Shown: positions 40,490 to 50,022 of the stretch, piece by piece
Layout: the number at the start of each line of letters is the position of its first letter
How positions within the stretch are numbered: position 1 is the first letter of the stretch
Origin: Ralstonia sp. A12
GTDB taxonomy: Bacteria > Pseudomonadota > Gammaproteobacteria > Burkholderiales > Burkholderiaceae
Direction: 5' to 3'
Length of the DNA stretch: 64,000 nt
Assembly: GCF_000801955.1 (NCBI RefSeq)
Contig: NZ_JSZO01000006.1
Span: 1-64,000, forward strand
Program-made: the position numbers and the translations under genes
The notes under the pieces: model-generated
Databases searched by the model: none
What the model saw: only the letters and a program-made list of their open reading frames with translations
Told to the model about the DNA's origin: nothing

Positions 40490-42237
40490 TGCACGCCTCC
40501 GTCCGGCAGCGCCTGCATGGCGAGCGCGAACGACACCTCGCGCTGTTTGACGAGCGCATCGAACAGCAATGCATCGTCGCTCTCGGGCAAGGCCAGCGGA
40601 TCGGCGGGCAGCAACTTGTGACGCAGCACCAGATACGCCAGCGCCAAGCGGCGATGATCCGGCGCAAGACGCACGCCCTCCACTGCCATGAAGATCGCCG
40701 TGGTGATGTGATACAGCGCGGAGCCCGCCTGACGCACGAGCTGGTCGCTGCCCTCTTCCGCCACCTTGGCGATCGTGTGGCACACGCGGTCGAGCGTGGC
40801 GCGCAGCAGCGCATCGCTTTGCGTCGGCAGCGTGACGCCATCGAGCAGACCCGACAGATACGCACGCAGCGGTTCCAGCGCGCCTTCACGCTTCACGGCA
40901 CGGGCGATGTCGAGCGCGACGATGTTGCTCGTGCCTTCCCAGATCGAACCGAGATGGGAATCGCGCACGAGGCGCGCGTCGCTCCACTCTTCGATGTAGC
41001 CGGTGCCGCCGCGCACTTCCATCGCATCGCCGGTCACGCGGCGCGCATCGCGGCAGGCGCGGAACTTGATGAGTGGCGTCAAGATGCGCACGCACTTCGC
41101 GGCCTGCGCATCACCCGCATCGGCCAGCGGCAGCAGCTGCGCAATCTGCATGAACATTGAACGCGCCTGCTCGGTGGGCAGCAGCATCTTCAGGAGCTGG
41201 CGCTGCATGAGCGGCATGTCGATCAGCTTGCGGCCGAAGGCTTCGCGGTTGCGCGCGATGTGCAGCGCTTCGGTGGTTGCGCGACGCATCAGCCCAGCGG
41301 CGCGCACACCGTTCGACAGGCGCGACATGTTGATCATGTCGGCCATCTGATGGAAGCCACGGCCGATCTCGCCAATCAGGTAGGCGGTGGCGCCTTCGAG
41401 AACAATCTCGCCGCTGGCCATCGAGCGCGTGCCGAGCTTGTCCTTCAGGCGGACGATGCGGTAGTGGTTGCGCGAGCCATCTCGCAACGTCTTGGGCAGA
41501 AGGAACAGCGCCAGACCGTTGATACCCGGCGGCGCGCCATCCGGGCGGGCCAGCACCATGGCAAGGTCGGCATCGGCGTTGGAGCAGAACCATTTGTCGC
41601 CGTACAGACGCCACGTTTGGGTGCCGTCGGGTGCGGTTTCCCGCGCGGCACGCGTGGCGATGCGGGCAACGTCCGAGCCGGCGGCCTGTTCGGTCATGAA
41701 CATCGCGCCCTGGTACAGCACGTCAAAGTCACGCGACGCCAGCATCGGCAGATAGCGCGCCACCAACCCCGGATCGCCAAACTTGCGCAGTGTGCGCGTA
41801 AGCGAATCCGTCATGCTGACCGGGCAGCACAGGCCAAACTCGGCCTGCACAAAGAGATACGTGAGCGCATATTTGACCAGCGGCGGCGGCGCGTTGCCCA
41901 CATGGCTCATTGATGCAAGACCAAGTTCGGCATAGGCCACACGCTCGAGCGCTACATAGTCGGGATGCTTGTCGATGCTCTGCAGCGCCTCGCCGCGGCG
42001 GGTACGGTGGCGCAGTTGCGGCGGGTTGTGGTCAGCGTTGATGGCCCAGGCGTCGAGTTCGTCCGAAGCCCGCAGGCCGAGCGACTTGAGCTGCGGTTCC
42101 AGCGCGCGGTACTGCGCATCACCCAGATACAGCCGCAGCAGCCGCGCGAGATCCGGATCGACGTGGAAGAAATTGATACCCCGGCTGTCGGGGATGTTCT
42201 GGTGGCCAATCAATGGCTCGCGGGCGATGTCGTTCAT
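40486..42237 (-). CDS. acyl-CoA dehydrogenase family protein, AidB-like
   Basis: 583 aa from the ATG at 42237. Longer than ordinary acyl-CoA dehydrogenases (about 380-400) and built like AidB: an extra N-terminal region, then TEQAAGSDVARIATRA (flavin/substrate loop), WFCSNADADLAMVLARP, RLKDKLGTRSMASGE, GGTGYIEEWSDARLVRD and SIWEGTSNIVALDIARAV. AidB binds DNA and protects against alkylation in E. coli, but relatives in operons with CoA transferases may be true dehydrogenases. Context here favours metabolism. It is the first gene of the operon, divergent from lysR. Confidence 0.85.
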   Translation of the reverse strand: MNDIAREPLIGHQNIPDSRGINFFHVDPDLARLLRLYLGDAQYRALEPQLKSLGLRASDELDAWAINADHNPPQLRHRTRRGEALQSIDKHPDYVALERVAYAELGLASMSHVGNAPPPLVKYALTYLFVQAEFGLCCPVSMTDSLTRTLRKFGDPGLVARYLPMLASRDFDVLYQGAMFMTEQAAGSDVARIATRAARETAPDGTQTWRLYGDKWFCSNADADLAMVLARPDGAPPGINGLALFLLPKTLRDGSRNHYRIVRLKDKLGTRSMASGEIVLEGATAYLIGEIGRGFHQMADMINMSRLSNGVRAAGLMRRATTEALHIARNREAFGRKLIDMPLMQRQLLKMLLPTEQARSMFMQIAQLLPLADAGDAQAAKCVRILTPLIKFRACRDARRVTGDAMEVRGGTGYIEEWSDARLVRDSHLGSIWEGTSNIVALDIARAVKREGALEPLRAYLSGLLDGVTLPTQSDALLRATLDRVCHTIAKVAEEGSDQLVRQAGSALYHITTAIFMAVEGVRLAPDHRRLALAYLVLRHKLLPADPLALPESDDALLFDALVKQREVSFALAMQALPDGGVQ

Positions 42238-42289
42238 GCGGATGGCCTCGCTGTCTCCTGTGTTGTCCGGCCAGCATAGGAACGCCATC

Positions 42290-42339
42290 GATAATCGTCC
42301 AATACAGCTTTTATCCTGTACGATAAACAACTCTTATCG
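42290..42339. promoter_or_regulatory. GATAA-repeat operator region between the dehydrogenase operon and lysR
   Basis: Four copies of GATAA or its complement within 50 bases: GATAAT (42290-42295), TTATC (42311-42315), GATAA (42322-42326) and TTATCG (42334-42339). The middle pair forms TTATC-N6-GATAA and the last pair CGATAA-N7-TTATCG. The cluster lies just before the lysR start, where a LysR regulator usually binds. Confidence 0.45.
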
Positions 42340-42354
42340 TTGAGCGAGACCGCC

Positions 42355-43251
42355 ATGGACCTGAAACAGCTGCGCTATTTCGTTGCCGTGGCGGAAGAAC
42401 TGCACTTTGGGCGCGCGGCACAGCGGTTGTTCATCTCGCAGCCGGCGCTCAGCTTCGACATCCGCAAGTTCGAGGAGCAGCTAGGCGTGCAACTGCTCGC
42501 ACGCACCAACAAAAGCGTGGCGCTCACCAACGCCGGGCAAGTGCTGCTGGACGAGGCCCGCAAGCTGCTGCAGCAAGCCGCGGAGGTTGAACGCATCACA
42601 CAGCGCTCCGCACACGGGTTGGCCGGGCGGCTGCGTGTGGGCTTCGTCAATTCGATGCTGTATCGCGGCCTGCCCCGTGCGGTGGAACGCTTTGAGGCCG
42701 ATCACCCGGCGGTGGAGATCATCCTGCGCGAGATGAACACCGGCGAGCAGGTCCAGGCCATCCAGCGCCAGCAGATCGACCTGGGCTGCGCCTACTGGGG
42801 CACCTTCCCTGCAGACGTCGTTTCCACGCCGATCTTCTCCGAGCCCTTCGTCGCCTGCCTGCCCGCCGGCCACGCGCTGGCCCGCCGCAAGAGCCTGGAA
42901 CTGGATGCGCTGGCACAGGAGCCGTTCATCCTCTTTCCGCGCACCGTATCGCCGCACTATCACGACCTGATCATCGCGCTGTGCGTGGATGCCGGCTTCA
43001 GCCCCGTCATCCGCCACGAGACGCGGCTGTGGCAAACCGTGGTGACGATGGTGGGGTTCGGCATGGGTGTGGCACTCGTGCCCAAGACGCTGCAACACGC
43101 TGGTGATGCGCGCGTCAGCTTCGTGCCGCTGGCCGGCAGAAAAAAAGAATCGCCCGTGCTGTCACTGCGGCGCACGGGCGATGCGGAGCCGGTAGCGAGC
43201 CGCTTTCTCGAATACCTCGAAGCAGCCGCGCGAGAGAACGTAAAGCCCTGA
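42355..43251 (+). CDS. LysR-family transcriptional regulator
   Basis: 298 aa from the ATG at 42355. The N-terminal helix-turn-helix (MDLKQLRYFVAVAEELHFGRAAQRLFISQPALSFDIRKFEEQLG) and linker are followed by the periplasmic-binding-protein-like effector domain from about 90 (GRLRVGFVNSMLYRGLPRAV). It is divergent from the dehydrogenase-CoA transferase-transporter operon and is the obvious candidate for its regulator. A minus-strand terminator is embedded in its last 35 codons. Its stop is 4 bases from the convergent small secreted gene. Confidence 0.93.
   Translation: MDLKQLRYFVAVAEELHFGRAAQRLFISQPALSFDIRKFEEQLGVQLLARTNKSVALTNAGQVLLDEARKLLQQAAEVERITQRSAHGLAGRLRVGFVNSMLYRGLPRAVERFEADHPAVEIILREMNTGEQVQAIQRQQIDLGCAYWGTFPADVVSTPIFSEPFVACLPAGHALARRKSLELDALAQEPFILFPRTVSPHYHDLIIALCVDAGFSPVIRHETRLWQTVVTMVGFGMGVALVPKTLQHAGDARVSFVPLAGRKKESPVLSLRRTGDAEPVASRFLEYLEAAARENVKP
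43140..43182 (-). terminator. intrinsic terminator embedded in the lysR coding sequence
   Basis: On the minus strand ATCGCCCGTG, a 14-base loop, CACGGGCGAT, then TCTTTTTTT. The 10-bp stem is perfect and the T run has seven T. It lies about 75 bases past the stop of the minus-strand secreted-protein gene and inside lysR codons about 262-276. Confidence 0.85.
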
Positions 43252-43255
43252 ACGC

Positions 43256-43591
43256 TCAGGGTTGGCCGGTCAGCTTGAACTTCGTCAGGCACACGTGCTT
43301 GGCCAGCTTCTCCTTGCCGATCACCACGGCGTCGGTCTTGCCGTACGGATCGCCGGTCTCGACGTCGAGCTCATCCTTGTAGCTGCCCTTCACGTACTTT
43401 GTGTCGCACTGGTCATACTTGTTGCAGACCTGAAGCTTGGTGCAGATGGTCTGCCCATCGCGCTCGTAGATGTAATACGTGGCGCCGGAGTATGGCGGGC
43501 GCGGGTAGTTTTCAGTGCGAACGGTGACGTCTGCGGCGTGGATGGCGCCAGATGCGAGCGCAAGCATGAGCGCTGCGAATGCCTTGTGCAT
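43256..43591 (-). CDS. small secreted cysteine-containing protein, unknown function
   Basis: 111 aa from the ATG at 43591. A clear signal peptide (MHKAFAALMLALASGAIHAA, cut near residue 20) precedes a polar mature part of about 91 residues with four Cys (TICTKLQVCNKYDQCD and KHVCLTKF), suited to two disulfides. Unrecognised family. Transcription ends at a terminator inside lysR. The next genes upstream are the GNAT gene and cyoABCD on the same strand, 91 bases away. Confidence 0.75.
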   Translation of the reverse strand: MHKAFAALMLALASGAIHAADVTVRTENYPRPPYSGATYYIYERDGQTICTKLQVCNKYDQCDTKYVKGSYKDELDVETGDPYGKTDAVVIGKEKLAKHVCLTKFKLTGQP

Positions 43592-43682
43592 GGATGGGTC
43601 CCCTTGCTGGTTGGGCGATGCGTGCGAAGCGCATTGTGCTGGAGTTTCTCGCCCAGGCAAATGCCCAACAAGCGCTACGACA

Positions 43683-44108
43683 TCACAGCGCTTTACTCAG
43701 GAACACCCGGCTGGTACCGGGTGGGTCGCATGGCACATCGCCAAACCGCACCCATCCATTGCGCTCGTAGAACGCCGGCGCCTGGAAGCTGATCGTGTAG
43801 AGCACTGCAGAGCGGCAACCACGGCGCCGCCCCTCTTCCTCGAACCTGCGTAGCACCTCCGTACCAATACCCTTGCCGCGCAATGTCTCCGGCAAATGGA
43901 ACAGGTCGAGAAATAGCAGACCCAGTGACGTCCGCCCACTCGCACCACCAACGATCTCGCCGCTCTGTGGATCACGCACCAGCACGGCCAGCGGTTGCCG
44001 GTCGCCATAGCCAACATGGGCATCGTTGAAGTGGTTCAGGCCGTCGCCGATGATCTTGATCGCCTGGTCGTCAGCCTTGTCTGTGACGATGATGTCTGGA
44101 GCTTGCAT
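43683..44108 (-). CDS. GNAT-family N-acetyltransferase
   Basis: 141 aa. The acetyl-CoA-binding motif A is LFHLPETLRGKGIGTEVLRRFEEEGRRRGC (about 70-98), with the RGKGIG pyrophosphate loop, and motif B is APAFYERNGWVRFGD. Acceptor unknown. It starts 8 bases after the cyoD stop and so may be a fifth gene of the cyo transcript, though no functional link is known. Confidence 0.88.
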   Translation of the reverse strand: MQAPDIIVTDKADDQAIKIIGDGLNHFNDAHVGYGDRQPLAVLVRDPQSGEIVGGASGRTSLGLLFLDLFHLPETLRGKGIGTEVLRRFEEEGRRRGCRSAVLYTISFQAPAFYERNGWVRFGDVPCDPPGTSRVFLSKAL

Positions 44109-44116
44109 ACGCGGTT

Positions 44117-44548
44117 CTACTGGGTCCGTGGTGGCAGGATCGCGCTGCCCGACTCCGTCATCGGCCGCATGTGCGGCATCATGTTGGTGTTCAGGTGGTA
44201 CATCACCCAGAGCGAGCCGCTGAGTGTAATGACCACCAGCACGAGCGTAAACATCAGCGACAGCATGTTCCAGCCGCCCTCGGACTTCGCGTTCATGTGC
44301 AGGAAGTAGATCATGTGCACCACGATCTGCACCGCACCGATCAGCAGGATCGCCACAGCCGTGGTCGATGATTTATCGAACACGTTGCCCATCACCAGCC
44401 AGAACGGAATCGCCGTCAGGAAGACAGACAGCACGAACCCTGTCAGGTAGCCACCCAGCGTGGCGTGCGGCCCGGCCTCGTCCTCGTGATGGTGGCCGTG
44501 GTCGTGGCCATCGCCGTGGCCATGCATCGTTTGGTCGTGCGTGCTCAT
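44117..44548 (-). CDS. cyoD: cytochrome bo3 ubiquinol oxidase subunit IV
   Basis: 143 aa from the ATG at 44548, overlapping the cyoC stop. Three transmembrane helices ([65 protein letters not shown]), as in CyoD, which helps assemble the copper site. The cytoplasmic N-terminus is longer than in E. coli and rich in His ([15 protein letters not shown]). Confidence 0.93.
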   Translation of the reverse strand: MSTHDQTMHGHGDGHDHGHHHEDEAGPHATLGGYLTGFVLSVFLTAIPFWLVMGNVFDKSSTTAVAILLIGAVQIVVHMIYFLHMNAKSEGGWNMLSLMFTLVLVVITLSGSLWVMYHLNTNMMPHMRPMTESGSAILPPRTQ

Positions 44549-45201
44549 CGCAGCGTTCCCATCAGGTAGACGAAGGTGAAGACGCCGATCCAGACGACGT
44601 CCAGAAAGTGCCAAAACATCGACAGGCACATCAGCCGGCGCTTGTTGGCGGCAATCAGTCCGTGCTGCGACACCTGCAGCATCAGCACGATCAGCCAGAT
44701 CAGGCCGAACGTCACGTGCAGCCCGTGCGTGCCGACCAGCGAAAAGAACGAGGTCAGGAACGCGCTACGCTGCGGCCCCGCCCCCTCGTGAATCAGGTGC
44801 GCGAACTCATAAAGCTCCACCGCCAGGAACGCCGCGCCGAACAGCCATGTGATGACCAGCCAGATCTGCATGGGCGCGACCTTGCTCTGCTGCATCTGCA
44901 GCATCGCAAAGCCATACGTGATGGAAGACAGCAGCAGGAATGACGTGTTCAGCGCCACCAGCGGCAGTTCGAACAGCTCCGCCCCGGTCGGCCCGCCCGC
45001 GTATTCGCGGCCCAGCACGCCATAGGCGGCGAACAGGCACGCGAAGATCAGGCAGTCGCTCATCAGGTAGATCCAAAACCCGAGCAGCGTGCCGTTGGGC
45101 ACGTGATGTTCTTCAGTCAGGTGGAACTGGTAGCCACCCGGCGGGATGCCATCCGCGTTGATGGTGCCGCTCGCATGCAGGGGTGCGGTCGTATCAGCCA
45201 T
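44545..45201 (-). CDS. cyoC: cytochrome bo3 ubiquinol oxidase subunit III
   Basis: 218 aa with five transmembrane segments, the quinol-oxidase form of subunit [26 protein letters not shown] and [24 protein letters not shown] are diagnostic. It overlaps cyoB by 8 bases and cyoD by 4, so the three are translationally coupled. Confidence 0.96.
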   Translation of the reverse strand: MADTTAPLHASGTINADGIPPGGYQFHLTEEHHVPNGTLLGFWIYLMSDCLIFACLFAAYGVLGREYAGGPTGAELFELPLVALNTSFLLLSSITYGFAMLQMQQSKVAPMQIWLVITWLFGAAFLAVELYEFAHLIHEGAGPQRSAFLTSFFSLVGTHGLHVTFGLIWLIVLMLQVSQHGLIAANKRRLMCLSMFWHFLDVVWIGVFTFVYLMGTLR

Positions 45202-47206
45202 GGCCTGCCATCAGTTGAGTGCGCGATGCTTCGGTGCGGATCACATCTTCCGCCGGGATGTAGTAGTCGCGCTTGTAGTTGAAGGTGTGGATGATTGCCG
45301 AGAGGATCGTGGCCGCGAACGACGCCGCGGCCAACCACCAGATGTGCCAGATCAGCGCAAAGCCGCACAGCGTGGACAGGCCCGCCAGCAGGATGCCCGC
45401 AGCTGTGCCCTTCGGCATGTGGATCGGAATGAAGCCTTCCTGCGGGCGCTGGTAGCCGTATTGCTTCATCTGCCACCAGGCATCGGAATCGTGCACGAGC
45501 GGCGTGAACGCGAAGTTGTACTGCGGCGGCGGTGACGAGGTCGACCACTCCAGCGTACGGCCATTCCACGGGTCGCCGGTCGTGTCGCGCAATTCCTCAC
45601 GGCGCATGAAGCTGACCACGAGCTGGATCAGGAAGCACGCAATGCCGATGGCGATCAGCAACGCGCCAAATGCAGCGAGCTGGAACCAGATCTGCAACGA
45701 CGGATCGTCGAAATGGCTCATGCGGCGGGTCACACCGCGCATGCCCAGCCAGTACAGCGGCATGAACGCGAAGTAGAAGCCGATGAACCAGAACCAGAAC
45801 GAGGCCTTGCCCCACGACGACACCAGCCGGTAACCGAACGCCTTGGGGAACCAGTACGAAATACCCGCCATGAGCCCAAACAGCACGCCACCGATGATCA
45901 CGTTGTGGAAGTGGGCAATCAGGAACAGGCTGTTGTGCAACGAGAAATCTGCCGGCGGCACCGCCAGCAGCACACCGGTCATGCCGCCAATGGCAAACGT
46001 GACCATGAACCCAACCGTCCACAGCATCGGCGGCTCGAAGCGGATCTTGCCGTGGTACATCGTGAACAGCCAGTTGAAGATCTTCGCCCCAGTCGGGATC
46101 GAGATGATCATCGTCGTGATCCCGAAGAACGAATTGACGCTGGCACCCGACCCCATCGTGAAGAAGTGGTGCAACCAGACCAGATACGACAGCACCGTGA
46201 TCACGACCGTCGCATAGACCATCGACGCATACCCGAACAACCGCTTGCGCGAGAACGTGGCCACCACTTCCGAGAACACACCAAACACCGGCAGCACCAG
46301 GATGTAGACCTCGGGGTGGCCCCAGATCCAGATCAGGTTCACGTACATCATCGCGCTGCCGCCCTGATCGATCGTGAAGAAATTGGTGCCGGCATAGCGG
46401 TCCAGGGCCAGCAGCGTGAGCGCCGCCGTCAACACCGGAAAGGCGGCAACGATCAGTGCGTTGGTGCACAGCGCCGTCCACGTGAAGATCGGCATGCGCA
46501 TCAGCGTCATGCCCGGCGCGCGCATCTTGACGATGGTCACGAGCAGGTTGATGCCCGATAACACCGTACCGACCCCTGCCACCTGTAGTGCCCAGATGTA
46601 GTAATCCACCCCGACATCGGGGCTCGCCAGGATGCCCGACAACGGCGGATACGCCAGCCAGCCGGTGCGCGCGAACTCGCCCACAAACAACGACATCATC
46701 ACCAGGATGGCACCGCCCGTGGTCATCCAAAAACTGAAGTTGTTGAGGAACGGAAACGCCACGTCGCGCGCGCCGATCTGCAGCGGCATGACAAAGTTCA
46801 TCAGGCCGGTGACCAGCGGCATGGCCACGAAGAAGATCATGATCACACCGTGCGCGGTGAAGATCTGGTCGTAGTGATGCGGCGGCAGGAAGCCAGCATT
46901 GTCGCCAAACGCCACCGCCTGCTGCATCCGCATCATCACGGCATCTGCAAAGCCGCGCAGCAGCATCACGATGCCCAGCACGATGTACATGATGCCGATC
47001 TTCTTATGGTCGATGCTGGTGAACCACTCACGCCACAGGTAGCCCCAGACGCGGAAGTACGTCAGTGCGCCCACCACCACCAGGCCGCCAATGGCAACGA
47101 CCGCGAAGGTGGCGAGCAGGATCGGCTCGTGATACGGAATGGCCTCCCACGATAGACGGCCAAAGATCATGTTGGCGAGTTCGGAGCGCTCGGGCATGGT
47201 TGTCAC
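45194..47206 (-). CDS. cyoB: cytochrome bo3 ubiquinol oxidase subunit I
   Basis: 670 aa, about 15 transmembrane helices. The catalytic haem-copper subunit: CuB ligands in [16 protein letters not shown] (His and its cross-linked Tyr) and [12 protein letters not shown] (His pair), and haem ligand His in [12 protein letters not shown]. It reduces oxygen with ubiquinol and pumps protons. No haem O synthase (cyoE) gene is in the window. Confidence 0.97.
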   Translation of the reverse strand: MTTMPERSELANMIFGRLSWEAIPYHEPILLATFAVVAIGGLVVVGALTYFRVWGYLWREWFTSIDHKKIGIMYIVLGIVMLLRGFADAVMMRMQQAVAFGDNAGFLPPHHYDQIFTAHGVIMIFFVAMPLVTGLMNFVMPLQIGARDVAFPFLNNFSFWMTTGGAILVMMSLFVGEFARTGWLAYPPLSGILASPDVGVDYYIWALQVAGVGTVLSGINLLVTIVKMRAPGMTLMRMPIFTWTALCTNALIVAAFPVLTAALTLLALDRYAGTNFFTIDQGGSAMMYVNLIWIWGHPEVYILVLPVFGVFSEVVATFSRKRLFGYASMVYATVVITVLSYLVWLHHFFTMGSGASVNSFFGITTMIISIPTGAKIFNWLFTMYHGKIRFEPPMLWTVGFMVTFAIGGMTGVLLAVPPADFSLHNSLFLIAHFHNVIIGGVLFGLMAGISYWFPKAFGYRLVSSWGKASFWFWFIGFYFAFMPLYWLGMRGVTRRMSHFDDPSLQIWFQLAAFGALLIAIGIACFLIQLVVSFMRREELRDTTGDPWNGRTLEWSTSSPPPQYNFAFTPLVHDSDAWWQMKQYGYQRPQEGFIPIHMPKGTAAGILLAGLSTLCGFALIWHIWWLAAASFAATILSAIIHTFNYKRDYYIPAEDVIRTEASRTQLMAGHG

Positions 47207-47277
47207 CTGGGCCTGTGTTGATCAATGGTGGCCGATCAAGATTGGCGAAAAACGTCAAAGGGGCGCAGGGTCGTGCG

Positions 47278-48336
47278 CTACTGCAACAGCCGTCGGTTGT
47301 CGTTCAAGGCGACATCCGGTGCAAAGATTGGCATGGCATCTGCCGTGTTACTCGCAGTGCAGATTTCCGCTGTCGGATCAAACCGGCCCGCGTTGCCACT
47401 GCGGTTACGCGCCATGGTGTCCCCCCGGCACCCCTGGCCATCCACGCAGCGATTCAGGATCAGGTCGTAAAGGTTCGGCGCCACGCTGGCATAGCGTTGT
47501 ACCGGCTCGCTTTCGCTGGGCTTGGCCAGCGTCCGGTAGGCGTCCTTCGACAGCGGCGTGCCCGAGGACTTGACCTGCTGGACCCAGTGATCGAAATCCT
47601 CATTGGACAGGCCGTGGAACTTGAACCGCATGTGCGAGAAGCCCGCGCCGCTGTAGTTCGATGAAAACCCGTCATACACGCCAAGCTGGTTGATGACTGC
47701 GTGCAGCTTGGTTTCCATGCCCGGCATCGCGTAGACCATGCCCGCCAGAGACGGCACGAAGAACGCATTCATGACCGAGGTTGCCGTGATCCGGAACGCG
47801 ATCGGACGATCCACCGGTGCCGCCAGTTCGTTGACAGTAGCAATGCCCTGCTCGGGATAGAGGAACAGCCACTTCCAGTCCAGCGCTACCACTTCCACGA
47901 TGAGCGGCTTGGTGTCCGCAGCAACCGGGCGGCCTTCATCCAGCCGTGTCAGCGGCCGGTACGGATCGAGTTGATGGGTGCTGACCCAGGTGACTGCACC
48001 CAGCGTGATGATGATCAACAGCGGCGCGGCCCAGATTGCCAGTTCCAGCACCGTGGAATGGTCCCACTCCGGGTTGTAGGGGGCGTTCTTGGCGCTTTCC
48101 CGATATCGCCAAGCAAACAGCAGCGTGAGAAAGATCACGGGCACGATGATCAGCAACATGAGGCATGTGGCGATGATGATCAGGTCCCGCTGTCGCACTG
48201 CCATATCGCCAGCCGGCGACAACAGCACGGCGTTGCTGCATCCCGCAAGACTCACCAAGGCGGTGATTGCGGCACTTCTCAAAAGCGACTTTCCCGTTAC
48301 CTGAAGGGACGTCACCGCTGTATCGAAGCGTGGCAT
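47278..48336 (-). CDS. cyoA: cytochrome bo3 ubiquinol oxidase subunit II
   Basis: 352 aa. Lipoprotein signal with lipobox SLAGC (Cys33). Two transmembrane helices (about 48-75 and 95-115) lead to a cupredoxin-like periplasmic domain without the CuA cysteines, as expected for a quinol oxidase (VVALDWKWLFLYPEQGIATVNEL). It heads the cyo operon, 71 bases before cyoB. The divergent neighbour is an MHS transporter; the 147-base gap must hold both promoters, but I see no clear hexamers or Fnr/ArcA-type sites. Confidence 0.95.
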   Translation of the reverse strand: MPRFDTAVTSLQVTGKSLLRSAAITALVSLAGCSNAVLLSPAGDMAVRQRDLIIIATCLMLLIIVPVIFLTLLFAWRYRESAKNAPYNPEWDHSTVLELAIWAAPLLIIITLGAVTWVSTHQLDPYRPLTRLDEGRPVAADTKPLIVEVVALDWKWLFLYPEQGIATVNELAAPVDRPIAFRITATSVMNAFFVPSLAGMVYAMPGMETKLHAVINQLGVYDGFSSNYSGAGFSHMRFKFHGLSNEDFDHWVQQVKSSGTPLSKDAYRTLAKPSESEPVQRYASVAPNLYDLILNRCVDGQGCRGDTMARNRSGNAGRFDPTAEICTASNTADAMPIFAPDVALNDNRRLLQ

Positions 48337-48483
48337 GGTCTCGGAAGTGGCGTCTGGTTAACGTCGCGCTGGGACGGCCCAGCGAACTTTCGATTTGCCG
48401 TTGCAGTTTAGGCGCCTATTCTGGTCATTGCCGGACTTTAAGTGCTGTACGACATCCCTCCTGCTCTCGACGGAGACTCCACG

Positions 48484-49803
48484 ATGGCCAGCCTGACCCA
48501 TCAACATCGCGCGTCGCCAACTGCACCGCCCGCGCCAGGGCATCATGAAGTGGCACCCGCGGAGATCGCCACAGGCGTGGTGATCGGGCGCGCGTCGGAG
48601 TACTTCGACTTCTTCGTGTACGGCATCGCCTCGGTGCTCGTTTTCCCTACCGTCTACTTTCCGTTTGCCGGTGAACTGGCCGGGCTGCTGTTCAGCTTTA
48701 CCGTCTTTTCTTTCGCCTTCATCGGGCGCCCATTCGGCACCGCACTGTTCATGCGCATCCAGCGCCGATGGGGGCGCAGCACCAAGCTGACCGCGTCATT
48801 GTTTCTGCTGGGCACGGCCACGGTGGGCATCGCATTCCTGCCGCCGTACGCGTCGATTGGTCATTCGGCGATTTATCTGCTGGCGCTCTTCCGCTTCATG
48901 CAGGGCATCGCGTTTGGCGGTTCGTGGGATGGCCTGCCATCGCTGCTGGCGTTGAATGCACCCGAGAACAAGCGCGGCTGGTACGCGATGCTGGGGCAAC
49001 TGGGCGCGCCCACCGGTTTCATCATTGCGGGCGCGCTGTTCCTGTTCCTCTACTCCAGCCTGACCTTCCAGGAATTCATCGACTGGGGCTGGCGCTATCC
49101 GTTCTACGTCGCCTTTGCCATCAACGTGGTGGCGCTGTTTGCGCGGCTGCGGCTGGTCGTCACGCACGAATACACGCAACTGCTGGAGGAAGGCGAGCTG
49201 GAACCAATTAGCACCCTGCAGATGGTCAACGCCCAGGGTTTCAACATCTTCCTGGGGGCCTTTGCGGCGCTGGCCAGCTACGCGTTGTTCCACCTGGTTA
49301 CGGTGTTCCCGCTGTCATGGGTGTCGTTGCGCAAGACACAGAGTGTGTCTGCGGTGCTGACCGTTCAGATCATCGGCGCCGTGATCGCGTTCGTGAGCAC
49401 GCTGGTTTCGGGCTTGATCGCAGACCGCATCGGCCGGCGTACCACCCTGGCGGTCATGGCCGTGCTGATTGGCATCTTCAGTCTGGCCGCACCGTGGCTG
49501 CTCGACGGCGGTGCCGTGGGGCAGGACATCTTTATCCTGGTGGGCTTCGGTCTGCTGGGGCTGTCGTATGGCCAGGCGGCTGGCGTGGTGACATCGAATT
49601 TCGAGACCCGGTTCCGCTATACCGGCGCCGCCCTGACCACCGACTTCGGCTGGCTGTTTGGCGCAGCATTCGCGCCGCTGGTGGCGCTGGGGCTATCGTC
49701 GCTGTTCGGGCTCGGAGCCGTCAGCGTGTATCTGTTGTCAGGTGTGGTGGGTACGCTGGTGGCGCTGCGGGTCAACCAAGCGCTGGGGACGCCCGACGCG
49801 TAA
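48484..49803 (+). CDS. MFS transporter, metabolite:H+ symporter (MHS) family
   Basis: 439 aa from the ATG at 48484, with GGAG upstream. About 12 transmembrane segments. MHS features: VVIGRASEYFDFFVYGIASVLVFP near 28, FSFAFIGRPFGTALF near 75 and FMQGIAFGGSWDGLPSLLALN near 140. Substrate unknown. Divergent from cyoA. tRNA-Leu follows on the opposite strand, 30 bases after the stop. Confidence 0.88.
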   Translation: MASLTHQHRASPTAPPAPGHHEVAPAEIATGVVIGRASEYFDFFVYGIASVLVFPTVYFPFAGELAGLLFSFTVFSFAFIGRPFGTALFMRIQRRWGRSTKLTASLFLLGTATVGIAFLPPYASIGHSAIYLLALFRFMQGIAFGGSWDGLPSLLALNAPENKRGWYAMLGQLGAPTGFIIAGALFLFLYSSLTFQEFIDWGWRYPFYVAFAINVVALFARLRLVVTHEYTQLLEEGELEPISTLQMVNAQGFNIFLGAFAALASYALFHLVTVFPLSWVSLRKTQSVSAVLTVQIIGAVIAFVSTLVSGLIADRIGRRTTLAVMAVLIGIFSLAAPWLLDGGAVGQDIFILVGFGLLGLSYGQAAGVVTSNFETRFRYTGAALTTDFGWLFGAAFAPLVALGLSSLFGLGAVSVYLLSGVVGTLVALRVNQALGTPDA

Positions 49804-49833
49804 GCGCTGAAGAGAACCTCGGGACGAGGTAAG

Positions 49834-49920
49834 TGGTGCGAGGGAGGGGACTCGAACCCCTACACCATTGCTGGCGTCAGGACCTAAACCTGGTGCGTCT
49901 ACCAATTTCGCCACCCTCGC
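49834..49920 (-). tRNA. tRNA-Leu (anticodon UAG)
   Basis: Reads GCGAGGGTGGCGAAATTGG at the 5' end on the minus strand. Anticodon loop GTTTAGG gives UAG. There is a long variable arm of class II type, T arm AGGGGTTCGAGTCCCCT, acceptor stem GCGAGGG/CCCTCGC and an encoded ACCA end. 87 nt. Its 3' quarter is repeated in inverted orientation at 50023-50046. Confidence 0.97.
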
Positions 49921-50022
49921 TGGATGGATCGCGGCGCCCGTTGAGGGGCGCCGGAAAGGAAGCCCGCGATTATATCGCAGTCGTTCGGGGGTTTCCATCC
50001 CCCGCCCTAATCGGCATGGAGG

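Noticed and set aside
42238-42330. N-terminal extension of the acyl-CoA dehydrogenase to 42330
   Set aside because: It would cover the operator region; the ATG at 42237 has a usable GAGG upstream and starts the conserved part.
49933-49952. GGCGCC-rich hairpin upstream of tRNA-Leu as a terminator of the RND operon
   Set aside because: A good stem, but no T run on either strand.
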